From assembly GCA_016296675.1 (NCBI GenBank), contig JAEDIV010000075.1:1-12625 (forward strand): a DNA stretch of 12,625 nucleotides, read 5' to 3'. This DNA is from Clostridia bacterium. GTDB lineage: Bacteria > Bacillota > Clostridia > Christensenellales > Aristaeellaceae. Below the pieces are notes generated by a model, which saw nothing but the letters and a program-made list of their open reading frames with translations, was not told where the DNA came from and searched no databases. Shown in pieces: positions 6,577 through 12,625 of the stretch; within the stretch, counting starts at the first letter, position 1, and every line of letters begins with the position of its first letter. Position numbers and translations under genes: made by a program.

Positions 6577-6605
6577 TTGATTTTTAATGATTTTTCGTAT
6601 AAAAT
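6577..6605 (+). promoter_or_regulatory. Probable lepA promoter
   Basis: TTGATT (6577-6582) is followed after 17 bases by TAAAAT (6600-6605), just after the preceding gene's stop. The transcript would start near 6612, about 39 bases before the lepA TTG codon. The match is moderate, and an overlapping TATAAA at 6598 with a 15-base spacer is an alternative reading. Confidence 0.5.
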
Positions 6606-6636
6606 ATATGGGTTAAAAACTACCCTTTCGGGGCTT

Positions 6637-6653
6637 GGAGGACACGGCAATTG
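6637..6653 (+). promoter_or_regulatory. Ribosome site fixing the TTG start of lepA
   Basis: GGAGG at 6637-6641 stands nine bases before TTG at 6651. No ATG or GTG in frame fits the family start, and the residues encoded from this TTG (MAQAPKNRIRNFCIIAHIDHG) lead straight into the conserved EF4 N-terminus. Confidence 0.8.
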
Positions 6654-8459
6654 GCACAGGCACCTAAAAATAGAATCAGGAATTTCTGTATTATTGCGCA
6701 CATCGATCACGGCAAGAGTACTCTCGCCGACCGTTTGCTTGAAAAAACAGGCGTAATGGCGCTCAGGGACATGACGGATCAGATTCTGGACAGCATGGAG
6801 CTTGAAAGAGAACGCGGCATTACCATCAAGTCGAAGGCCGTCCGTATGCCCTATAAAGCGCCGGACGGAGAGGAATACGAGCTCAATCTCATCGACACGC
6901 CCGGCCACGTCGACTTTACCTATGAAGTTTCCCGCGCGCTTGCGGCGTGCGAAGGCGCGATTCTGGTCGTAGACGCGTCGCAGGGCATTGAAGCGCAGAC
7001 GCTTGCCAATGTATATCTTGCGCTCGATCACGACCTTGAAATTCTGCCCGTTATCAATAAAATCGATTTGCCCAGCGCGCAGCCTGACGTCGTCAAAAAG
7101 GAAATCGAGGACGAAATCGGTCTGGACACCGAAGGCTGTCCTCTGATCTCTGCGAAAGCCGGCATCGGCATCGAGGATGTCCTGCGCGATATCGTCGATC
7201 GCGTTCCACCGCCCGAGGGCGACCCGGAAGCTCCGCTTCAGGCGCTCATTTTTGACAGCTATTATGACAACTACCGCGGCGCGATTTCTTCCGTACGCCT
7301 TAAGGAAGGCACGGTTCACGTGGGCGACCGCATCCGCATGATGGCCAGCGAACATGAGTTTGACGTAACCGAAGTCGGTGCGTTCACGCCCAACGGCTAT
7401 TATCCGACCAAAATGCTTAAAGCCGGCGACGTCGGCTACATTGCTGCGTCCATTAAGGACATCGCCGATATCCGCGTGGGCGACACGATTACCAATGCCC
7501 TAAAGCCAGCCAACGAACCGCTGCCCGGCTATAAGCCTGTTCTGCCCATGGTCTACTGCGGCATTTATCCTGCGGATGGCTCGAACTACGAGGCGCTTAA
7601 GGATGCGCTTGAGAGACTGCGCTTAAACGATGCTTCCCTTGCCTTTGAGCCCGAAACCTCGGTTGCGCTCGGCTACGGCTTCCGCTGCGGCTTCCTGGGC
7701 CTTCTCCATATGGAAATCATCCAGGAGCGCCTGGAGCGCGAATTTGATCTTGATCTGGTCACCACTGCGCCTTCTGTTGTGTACAAGGTTCACAAAACCG
7801 ACGGCGAAGTGCTTTCCATTGACAACCCTACGAATCTTCCGCCGGTCAACGACATCGAATTTATGGAAGAGCCGTATGTCGATGCGCACGTAATTTCGCC
7901 TGCCGATTATGTGGGCGCGATCATGGAGCTTTGCCAGGAAAAGCGCGGCACGTTCAAGGACATGAAATACATCGACGGCGGCCGGGTTGCGCTTTCGTAT
8001 GATCTGCCCTTAAACGAAGTCATTTACGACTTCTTTGATACGCTTAAGAGCCGCACCCGCGGTTATGCGTCCTTTGACTATGAGCTCAATGGCTACGTGA
8101 GAAGCGATCTTGTCAAGCTCGACATGCTTTTGAACGGCGAAATGTGCGACGCATTGTCGATCATCGTTCATAAAGACCGCGCTTATGCCAGAGGCCGCTC
8201 CATCGCCGAAAAGCTCAAGGATGCGATTCCGCGTCAGCTTTTCGAAATTCCGATTCAGGCGGCCATCGGCGGAAAGATTATCGCCAGAGAAACCGTCAAG
8301 GCATTAAGAAAAGACGTTCTTGCCAAGTGCTATGGCGGCGACATTACCAGAAAAAAGAAGCTGCTTGAAAAGCAGAAGGAAGGCAAAAAGCGCATGCGTC
8401 AGGTCGGCTCGGTTGAAGTGCCCTCCGAAGCGTTCATGGCTGTTCTCAAGATGGATTAA
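6651..8459 (+). CDS. lepA: Elongation factor 4 (LepA), ribosome back-translocation GTPase
   Basis: The 602-residue protein is full length for LepA/EF4. GTPase motifs are intact: P-loop AHIDHGKST (16-24), RGIT in switch I (55-58), DTPGH (82-86) and NKID (136-139). Further on come the EF4-typical GFRCGFLGLLHMEI segment and the C-terminal domain ending RMRQVGSVEVPSEAFMAVLKMD, which includes the lysine-rich KKKLLEKQKEGKKRMRQ tail that contacts the ribosome in known members. It binds ribosomes in the cytoplasm and affects elongation or assembly, and is usually dispensable in normal growth. Translation starts at TTG. hemW begins one base after its stop, and the order lepA-hemW-hrcA-grpE-dnaK is the same as in Bacillus. 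Confidence 0.98.
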   Translation: MAQAPKNRIRNFCIIAHIDHGKSTLADRLLEKTGVMALRDMTDQILDSMELERERGITIKSKAVRMPYKAPDGEEYELNLIDTPGHVDFTYEVSRALAACEGAILVVDASQGIEAQTLANVYLALDHDLEILPVINKIDLPSAQPDVVKKEIEDEIGLDTEGCPLISAKAGIGIEDVLRDIVDRVPPPEGDPEAPLQALIFDSYYDNYRGAISSVRLKEGTVHVGDRIRMMASEHEFDVTEVGAFTPNGYYPTKMLKAGDVGYIAASIKDIADIRVGDTITNALKPANEPLPGYKPVLPMVYCGIYPADGSNYEALKDALERLRLNDASLAFEPETSVALGYGFRCGFLGLLHMEIIQERLEREFDLDLVTTAPSVVYKVHKTDGEVLSIDNPTNLPPVNDIEFMEEPYVDAHVISPADYVGAIMELCQEKRGTFKDMKYIDGGRVALSYDLPLNEVIYDFFDTLKSRTRGYASFDYELNGYVRSDLVKLDMLLNGEMCDALSIIVHKDRAYARGRSIAEKLKDAIPRQLFEIPIQAAIGGKIIARETVKALRKDVLAKCYGGDITRKKKLLEKQKEGKKRMRQVGSVEVPSEAFMAVLKMD

Positions 8460-8460
8460 T

Positions 8461-9582
8461 ATGAAAGCCTCCATTTATGTTCACGTTCCCTTTTGCAAAA
8501 GCAAGTGCGCATACTGCGATTTTGAATCCTATGCGGGCAAACTGGACGCAGCGGATGAATATATTTCGCGCGTGCTCTCGGAAGCAAAACGGGCGAAAAC
8601 AGAATACGGCGCGTTCGGCGTACCCTCCGTCTTTATCGGCGGGGGTACGCCTTCGTTGCTCTCGAAGGAACAGATCGGCCGCATTGTATCGGGCCTTTCA
8701 GACCTTTTCACATTTGAAAAGGATATAGAAATTACGCTCGAAGCCAATCCGGGAACGGTGGACGAACAAAAGCTTTCCTATATAAAAAAGACTGGCGTCA
8801 ACCGCATATCCTTTGGTGCACAGGCAGCGCAGGAACATATACTGAAATCACTTGGAAGAATTCATACATGGCCTGATGTTGAAAAGGCGGTAAAGCTTTC
8901 TCAGGACGTAGGGATAGGGAACATCAATGTGGATCTTATGTATGCGCTTCCGGGACAGACGATGGGCGATTTTCTGGAATCGGTGGAGAAGGCCTATACG
9001 CTTGGCATTAAACATCTTTCCTTATACAGCCTGATCCTTGAAGAAGGCACGCGGCTTTTTGAGAGCGCTGAAAGGGGAGAGGTTTTGATTCCCGGGGATG
9101 AAGAAAGCGTTTCGATGCAGGAAAATGCCATCCGGCTTCTGGACGGGATCGGCATGAAACGGTATGAAATCTCCAACTATGCCTATCCGGGCTATGAGTG
9201 CCGCCACAACATCGTTTATTGGACGCGGGGAGATTATCTGGGTCTTGGCTGCGCGGCGCATTCTCTTATGAATGAAGTGCGTTTTCTGAATCCCCCGTTT
9301 TCTTCTTATATGACGGGAGAAGAACACATAGAGAAGGAAGCAGTTGATGCTGTCGGCCGAATTGAGGAAAGCATCATGCTTGAAACGCGCATGACGCGCG
9401 GGCTGGATGTGGAGGCGTTTTCAAAATCGTTCGGCGGGGAAATCACGGAAAAAGTATTGAAGCAAGCAGACAAACTGATTTTGGTCGGTTATGCAGAAAG
9501 AAATGAAAGATACCTTTCGTTTACGCGGGAAGGCATGAACATTCACAATGCCTTGGTTGTAAAACTGATTGAGAAGTTATAA
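8461..9582 (+). CDS. hemW: HemW, radical-SAM heme chaperone (formerly called HemN-like coproporphyrinogen oxidase)
   Basis: The 373-residue protein has the radical-SAM cluster motif CKSKCAYCDF (Cys12, Cys16, Cys19) followed by the SAM-binding GGGTPS (60-65) and further family segments EANPGT, RISFGAQ, NVDLMYALPGQT and KRYEISNYAYPGYECRHN. In true HemN the cluster motif continues with a fourth Cys (CxxxCxxCxC). Here that position is Phe21, the mark of HemW, so assignment as oxygen-independent coproporphyrinogen oxidase would be wrong. Known HemW proteins bind heme and deliver it to respiratory enzymes. The ATG is one base after the lepA stop with no obvious ribosome site of its own, pointing to translational coupling with lepA. 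No heme-synthesis gene is visible in this window. Confidence 0.93.
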   Translation: MKASIYVHVPFCKSKCAYCDFESYAGKLDAADEYISRVLSEAKRAKTEYGAFGVPSVFIGGGTPSLLSKEQIGRIVSGLSDLFTFEKDIEITLEANPGTVDEQKLSYIKKTGVNRISFGAQAAQEHILKSLGRIHTWPDVEKAVKLSQDVGIGNINVDLMYALPGQTMGDFLESVEKAYTLGIKHLSLYSLILEEGTRLFESAERGEVLIPGDEESVSMQENAIRLLDGIGMKRYEISNYAYPGYECRHNIVYWTRGDYLGLGCAAHSLMNEVRFLNPPFSSYMTGEEHIEKEAVDAVGRIEESIMLETRMTRGLDVEAFSKSFGGEITEKVLKQADKLILVGYAERNERYLSFTREGMNIHNALVVKLIEKL

Positions 9583-9775
9583 AATCATTTTCTTTTATCA
9601 ATCCTGATAAGAAACGGACGCTCAGGGACGGGATGCCTGCGACAAAGAATTCTGCAGGGACATTTCTCTTGGGCGTCCGTGCTGTTTGCCTAAACCTATG
9701 ACGGAGCAGATCATTACAAAATTGTGCCTTTTTTTCATGAAATCCAACTTTAACATGTTTTTTTGTCCCCGCCTA
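9583..9775. other. Intergenic region between hemW and the hrcA promoter
   Basis: No coding frame is convincing here. It holds a small AT-rich hairpin, TTATCA/TGATAA (9598-9613 area), without a U-run, the large inverted repeat at 9614-9680, and two T-runs (9729-9735 and about 9758-9764). No strong stem ends directly before either T-run, so I cannot name a clear hemW terminator. Read-through into hrcA is possible. Confidence 0.5.
9614..9680. other. Long stable inverted repeat, possible structured RNA
   Basis: The arms ACGGACGCTC (9614-9623) and GGGCGTCCGT (9671-9680) pair over 10 positions (one G-U), and the stem can continue four more pairs with wobbles through AGGG and CTCT/T. Inside it an apical stem CCTGC/GCAGG (9636-9640 with 9654-9658) closes a 13-base loop. 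The whole is a 67-base hairpin with an internal loop. It does not match the T-box, TPP, FMN, glycine or SAM riboswitch motifs that I know, nor the small SRP RNA. It could be a small RNA, an mRNA processing site, or a dispersed repeat element. Strand is undecided. Confidence 0.4.
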
Positions 9776-9805
9776 TTGACAAACTACCCCGGAGAGTGCT
9801 AATCT
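9776..9805 (+). promoter_or_regulatory. hrcA operon promoter
   Basis: A perfect -35 TTGACA (9776-9781) is followed after 18 bases by TAATCT (9800-9805), preceded by TGC, which makes an extended -10 (TGnTAATCT). The -10 hexamer itself is a poor match, and this may be offset by the TG and the ideal -35. The start would be near 9812, placing the CIRCE element at the very 5' end of the transcript, as usual for class I heat-shock operons. Confidence 0.65.
9794..9802 (+). promoter_or_regulatory. Extra CIRCE half-site overlapping the -10 box
   Basis: GAGTGCTAA here is identical to the right half of the CIRCE operator. Together with 9803-9804 it forms an 11-base perfect inverted repeat (9794-9804 with 9815-9825) with the left CIRCE half. 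The spacing is 14 bases instead of the standard 9. It overlaps the extended -10 region of the promoter. Confidence 0.7.
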
Positions 9806-9816
9806 ATGCAATGTGA

Positions 9817-9843
9817 TTAGCACTCGGGCTCGATGAGTGCTAA
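9817..9843 (+). promoter_or_regulatory. CIRCE operator (HrcA binding site)
   Basis: TTAGCACTC (9817-9825), nine bases, GAGTGCTAA (9835-9843): a perfect match to the CIRCE consensus in both arms and in spacing. HrcA binds this element and represses hrcA-grpE-dnaK at normal temperature; GroEL keeps HrcA active in studied bacteria. No second CIRCE is seen before grpE or dnaK. Confidence 0.97.
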
Positions 9844-9848
9844 CGACG

Positions 9849-9865
9849 AAGGAGGTGAGCGCATG
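9849..9865 (+). promoter_or_regulatory. Ribosome site that decides the hrcA start
   Basis: AAGGAGGTGA at 9849-9858 is a near-complete anti-16S match seven bases (from GGAGG) before ATG at 9863. An in-frame ATG at 9833 lies inside the CIRCE element and upstream of this site, so it is not used. Confidence 0.9.
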
Positions 9866-10891
9866 ACGCTGGATGATCGCAAGTTTATGATCTTAAAGGC
9901 GATCATTGACGATTACATCCTTACGGCTGTTCCGGTTGGATCAAGAACCATTTCCAGAAAGGCGGGCGTCGGTTTTTCACCGGCAACCATCCGAAACGAA
10001 ATGAGCGATCTGGAAGAGCTCGGATATCTTGCGCAGCCGCATACTTCGGCAGGACGCATTCCGTCCAACAAGGCATACCGCCTGTATGTAGACAGACTGC
10101 TTCAGCTTGGGGGCCTGAGCGCGGAGATGAAACAGCGGATCGATCAGCATATGAACCAACGGTCAAATCAGGTGGAAGAGATGATCCGCACCGCTGCTTC
10201 AGTGCTTTCAGATGCGACGCAGTACACTTCCGTGATTGTTGCCCCGCAGATGCACTCCTTGCGCATAAAGCGCGTTCAACTGGTTCCGATTTCGGACACA
10301 GCGGCGCTCATGGTTGTGGTAACCAATGCCGGCATCGTGAAGGACGCGGTTATCCGCGTTCCGGAGGGAATCACCCCCGAGCATCTGTACCGTATATCCG
10401 AAATGCTGACGGGTGAGCTTCAGAACCACACGCTCAGCGAAGTCAGACAGATCTTTGCACAGCTTTTTCGCGACCTTTCCAAGCACAGGCGTCTGCTCGG
10501 CGGCGTGATGAGCGCAATGGAGGATAAGCTGATAGAGGATGCGCCTGAGGATATCGTCATCATGGGGCCAACAAAAATGCTGAATTATCCCGAATACAGC
10601 GATGTAGAAAAAGCGAAGAATATTCTGTCCGTATTCGAATCGCGCGACCGGCTGCTGAATGTCCTTAAAAAGACCGGCGGCATGGAAATTTCCATCCGCA
10701 TCGGCCCTGAAACCGGAATCGAGGAGCTCAAGGATTGTTCGCTGGTTACGGCGACCTACAATGTCGGTCCTCACGGAAAGGGAACGCTGGGCATCATCGG
10801 TCCTACCCGAATGGATTACGGCCGTGTGATCAACGTTATGGGATATATGGGACAGGTTATCAGCAATCTTTTATCCGGAGAAGAGCTATGA
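9863..10891 (+). CDS. hrcA: Heat-inducible transcription repressor HrcA
   Basis: The 342-residue protein has the standard HrcA length. The N-terminal winged helix-turn-helix shows the family signature VPVGSRTISRKAGVGFSPATIRNEM (about 23-47), with LEELGYLAQPHTSAGRIPS and KAYRLYVD after it (50-77). The dimerisation and effector domain continues to the end, including RDLSKHRRLLGG and the final TRMDYGRVINVMGYMGQVISNLLSG, which is typical of the family. It represses class I heat-shock genes by binding CIRCE, here located between its own promoter and ribosome site, so the operon is self-regulated. Its stop overlaps the first possible grpE ATG by four bases. Confidence 0.98.
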   Translation: MTLDDRKFMILKAIIDDYILTAVPVGSRTISRKAGVGFSPATIRNEMSDLEELGYLAQPHTSAGRIPSNKAYRLYVDRLLQLGGLSAEMKQRIDQHMNQRSNQVEEMIRTAASVLSDATQYTSVIVAPQMHSLRIKRVQLVPISDTAALMVVVTNAGIVKDAVIRVPEGITPEHLYRISEMLTGELQNHTLSEVRQIFAQLFRDLSKHRRLLGGVMSAMEDKLIEDAPEDIVIMGPTKMLNYPEYSDVEKAKNILSVFESRDRLLNVLKKTGGMEISIRIGPETGIEELKDCSLVTATYNVGPHGKGTLGIIGPTRMDYGRVINVMGYMGQVISNLLSGEEL

Positions 10892-11490
10892 AGAAAAAGG
10901 GGAAGACAATGAATAATCACGAGGAAACGGTTTTGAACGAAAACGCTGTAAACGAAAGCGAAAAAGCGCAGACAGAGGAAACCGTTCAGAACGCCGAAAC
11001 CAATGAAAATGTCGAAGTGCCTACGCAGGAAGAATGGGCCGAAGCGCTCAAAAAGTGCGTAGAGGAAAGAGATACTTATAAGGATATGGCTTTGAGAAGC
11101 CAGGCGGAATTTGCGAACTTCAAAAGAAGAAATGCAACCGTCAGAACCGATGCCTATGATGACGGCGTGCGCGAGACCATCTTCGCGATCCTGCCCATCA
11201 TTGACAACCTCGAACTGGCCATCAAGCATGCTGAACAGCAAAGCGATAGCGACGCGATGGTTGAGGGCGTAAAAATGACTCTTCGCCTGCTCATGGACGC
11301 GATGGGCAAGCTTGGACTGGAAGAAGTGGAATCGGAAGGCGTTATGTTTGATCCCGAAAAGCACAACGCCATCATGCGCGAGCCCGGCGGGGAAGCGGAC
11401 ATGATCGCCGAAGTCTTCCAAAAGGGCTATAAGGTTAAGGATAAAATCATTCGGTATGCAATGGTAAAGGTTTTTTCCGGGGAAGAATAA
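10888..11490 (+). CDS. grpE: GrpE, nucleotide exchange factor of DnaK
   Basis: The 200-residue protein has a charged, low-complexity acidic N-terminus (about 1-50), the long coiled-coil helix (WAEALKKCVEERDTYKDMALRSQAEFANFKRR region) and the C-terminal beta domain ending EVFQKGYKVKDKIIRYAMVKVF, which is the GrpE signature. It releases ADP from DnaK. The start is taken at 10888, where ATGA overlaps the hrcA stop and CGGAG lies seven bases upstream. A second in-frame ATG at 10909 with AAGGGGAAG before it gives a 193-residue protein with the same conserved part, and I cannot choose firmly. It lies between hrcA and dnaK in the heat-shock operon. Confidence 0.96.
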   Translation: MKKKGKTMNNHEETVLNENAVNESEKAQTEETVQNAETNENVEVPTQEEWAEALKKCVEERDTYKDMALRSQAEFANFKRRNATVRTDAYDDGVRETIFAILPIIDNLELAIKHAEQQSDSDAMVEGVKMTLRLLMDAMGKLGLEEVESEGVMFDPEKHNAIMREPGGEADMIAEVFQKGYKVKDKIIRYAMVKVFSGEE

Positions 11491-11526
11491 AAACGAATTC
11501 TATCAATCAGTAGGAGGATAAATATT

Positions 11527-12625
11527 ATGTCTAAGATTATCGGTATTGACTTAGGTACCACCAATTCCTGCGTAGCCGTTATGGAAGGCGGCGAACCCAC
11601 TGTTATCGCCAACGCTGAAGGCAACCGCACCACGCCTTCCGTCGTTGCTTTTGCCAAGAACGGCGAGCGTCTCGTCGGCCAGGTAGCAAAGCGTCAGGCT
11701 GTTACCAACCCCGACCGCACCGTCATCTCCATCAAGCGCGAAATGGGCACGAACTTCAAAGTTTCCGTTGACGGCAAGGACTATACGCCCCCGGAGATCA
11801 GCGCCATGGTTCTTCAGAAGCTGAAGGCCGACGCCGAAGCTTACCTCGGCCAGCCCGTCACCGAGGCCGTTATCACCGTTCCTGCGTACTTCTCCGACGC
11901 TCAGCGCCAGGCGACCAAGGACGCCGGCCGCATCGCGGGTCTGGATGTAAAGCGCATCATCAACGAGCCCACCGCAGCCGCTTTGGCCTACGGCCTTGAT
12001 AAGGGCGAAGTTCACAAGATCCTTGTTTACGACCTTGGCGGCGGAACGTTCGACGTTTCCCTCATGGAAGTCGGCGACGGCGTATTCGAAGTTCTCGCAA
12101 CTGCCGGCAACAACAGGCTCGGCGGCGACGACTTTGACAATCGCATCATCGAGTGGATCGTAGCCGAATTCAAGAAGGAAAACGGCATCGATCTTAAGAG
12201 CGACCGCCAGGCTCTCCAGCGTCTGAAGGAAGCTGCTGAGCGCGCCAAGATCGAGCTTTCCGGCAACCTCACCGCCAACATCAACCTGCCCTTCATCACT
12301 GCCGACGCAACCGGTCCCAAGCACCTTGACATGACCCTTACCCGCGCCAAGTTCAATGAGCTGACCGGCGACCTCGTCGAAAAGACCATCGTTCCCCTCA
12401 ATCAGGCGTTGTCCGACGCAGGCCTCACCGCTTCTCAGATCGACAAGGTTATCCTGGTCGGCGGCTCCACCCGCATTCCTGCGGTTCAGGAAGCTGTTCA
12501 GCGCGTAACCGGCAAAGAGCCCTTCAAGGGCATCAACCCCGACGAGTGCGTAGCCGTGGGCGCTGCCATTCAGGGCGGCGTTCTGGGCGGCGACGTGGAA
12601 GGCATCCTGCTGCTGGATGTAACGC
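11527..12625 (+). CDS. dnaK: Chaperone DnaK (Hsp70), C-terminal part outside window
   Basis: The first 366 residues are present and the frame is open to the window end. ATPase motifs are intact: phosphate-1 loop IGIDLGTTNS (5-14), connect-1 VITVPAYFSD, phosphate-2 VYDLGGGTFDVS (167-178) and the adenosine loop VILVGGSTRIP (308-318). Between KREMGTNFKV and YTPPEISAMVL the roughly 24 residues found in proteobacterial DnaK are absent, the known Gram-positive form. The ATG at 11527 follows TAGGAGG. It lies 36 bases after grpE with no promoter of its own, so it is driven from the hrcA promoter. Codons are strongly C-ending (GCC, ACC, GGC, CGC), more than in hrcA or the hydrolase gene, as expected of a highly expressed gene. 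dnaJ would be expected next, outside the window. Confidence 0.98.
   Translation, partial: MSKIIGIDLGTTNSCVAVMEGGEPTVIANAEGNRTTPSVVAFAKNGERLVGQVAKRQAVTNPDRTVISIKREMGTNFKVSVDGKDYTPPEISAMVLQKLKADAEAYLGQPVTEAVITVPAYFSDAQRQATKDAGRIAGLDVKRIINEPTAAALAYGLDKGEVHKILVYDLGGGTFDVSLMEVGDGVFEVLATAGNNRLGGDDFDNRIIEWIVAEFKKENGIDLKSDRQALQRLKEAAERAKIELSGNLTANINLPFITADATGPKHLDMTLTRAKFNELTGDLVEKTIVPLNQALSDAGLTASQIDKVILVGGSTRIPAVQEAVQRVTGKEPFKGINPDECVAVGAAIQGGVLGGDVEGILLLDVT

Noticed and set aside
6435..7355. A 306-codon minus-strand frame over the start of lepA
   Set aside because: It covers the conserved GTPase domain of LepA and the lepA promoter; no ribosome site and no family resemblance.
9614..9680. Reading the hairpin as 6S RNA, small SRP RNA or a riboswitch
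   Set aside because: None of the conserved sequence motifs of these classes that I can recall is present, so I kept only the structural description.
9716..9735. ACAAAATTGT plus seven T's after hemW, considered as the hemW terminator
   Set aside because: The stem could be at most three or four pairs with almost no loop, too weak for an intrinsic terminator.
10208..10774. A 188-codon minus-strand frame inside hrcA
   Set aside because: Shadow of a full-length HrcA with intact family motifs.
11551..12324. A 257-codon minus-strand frame inside dnaK
   Set aside because: Antisense to the highly conserved DnaK ATPase domain; the open frame follows from its strong codon bias.
1..12625. Defence system, prophage, insertion sequence, CRISPR array or tRNA gene
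   Set aside because: No spaced direct repeats, transposase, integrase, nuclease-helicase pair or cloverleaf was seen; the phage-tail-lysozyme-like domain sits in a secreted host-type protein with no phage neighbours.

Overview
The window looks like an ordinary chromosomal segment of an anaerobic Firmicute of the class Clostridia, with base composition near the middle of the range. The evidence is the gene order lepA-hemW-hrcA-grpE-dnaK, which is also found in Bacillus, together with a perfect CIRCE operator, a DnaK of the Gram-positive type, a GlpP antiterminator and strong AGGAGG ribosome sites. The exact lineage cannot be read from the sequence; an uncultured gut or rumen clostridial group is only a guess.

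Left part, minus strand (1-5572). From right to left it holds deoC (deoxyribose-phosphate aldolase), a terminator hairpin, tatD (metal-dependent DNase), a secreted three-SH3 cell-wall hydrolase with a phage-tail-lysozyme-like catalytic domain, glpP (glycerol-3-phosphate responsive antiterminator), a promoter and leader with a strong intrinsic terminator, a glpA-like FAD dehydrogenase with a [2Fe-2S] domain, and the start of a second FAD/NAD(P) oxidoreductase that leaves the window. The last part reads as a glycerol-3-phosphate oxidation operon whose leader terminator is the likely target of the adjacent glpP product.

Middle (5573-6650). A short divergent promoter region, in which the two -10 boxes lie on the same bases, separates deoC from a plus-strand gene for an exported protein of unknown function.

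Right part, plus strand (6651-12625). lepA (translation factor EF4, TTG start) is followed after one base by hemW (radical-SAM heme chaperone). A 280-base gap holds a long inverted repeat that could be a structured RNA, then the hrcA promoter with a CIRCE operator plus a third, upstream half-site. hrcA, grpE and dnaK (cut by the window end) form the class I heat-shock operon: HrcA represses through CIRCE, and GrpE and DnaK are chaperone partners.

I saw no tRNA or rRNA gene, CRISPR array, insertion sequence, phage block or defence system. The points of interest are regulatory: the glp leader attenuator, the three-half-site CIRCE arrangement, the shared-box divergent promoter, the unexplained hairpin before hrcA, and the pairing of a cell-wall hydrolase with glpP.
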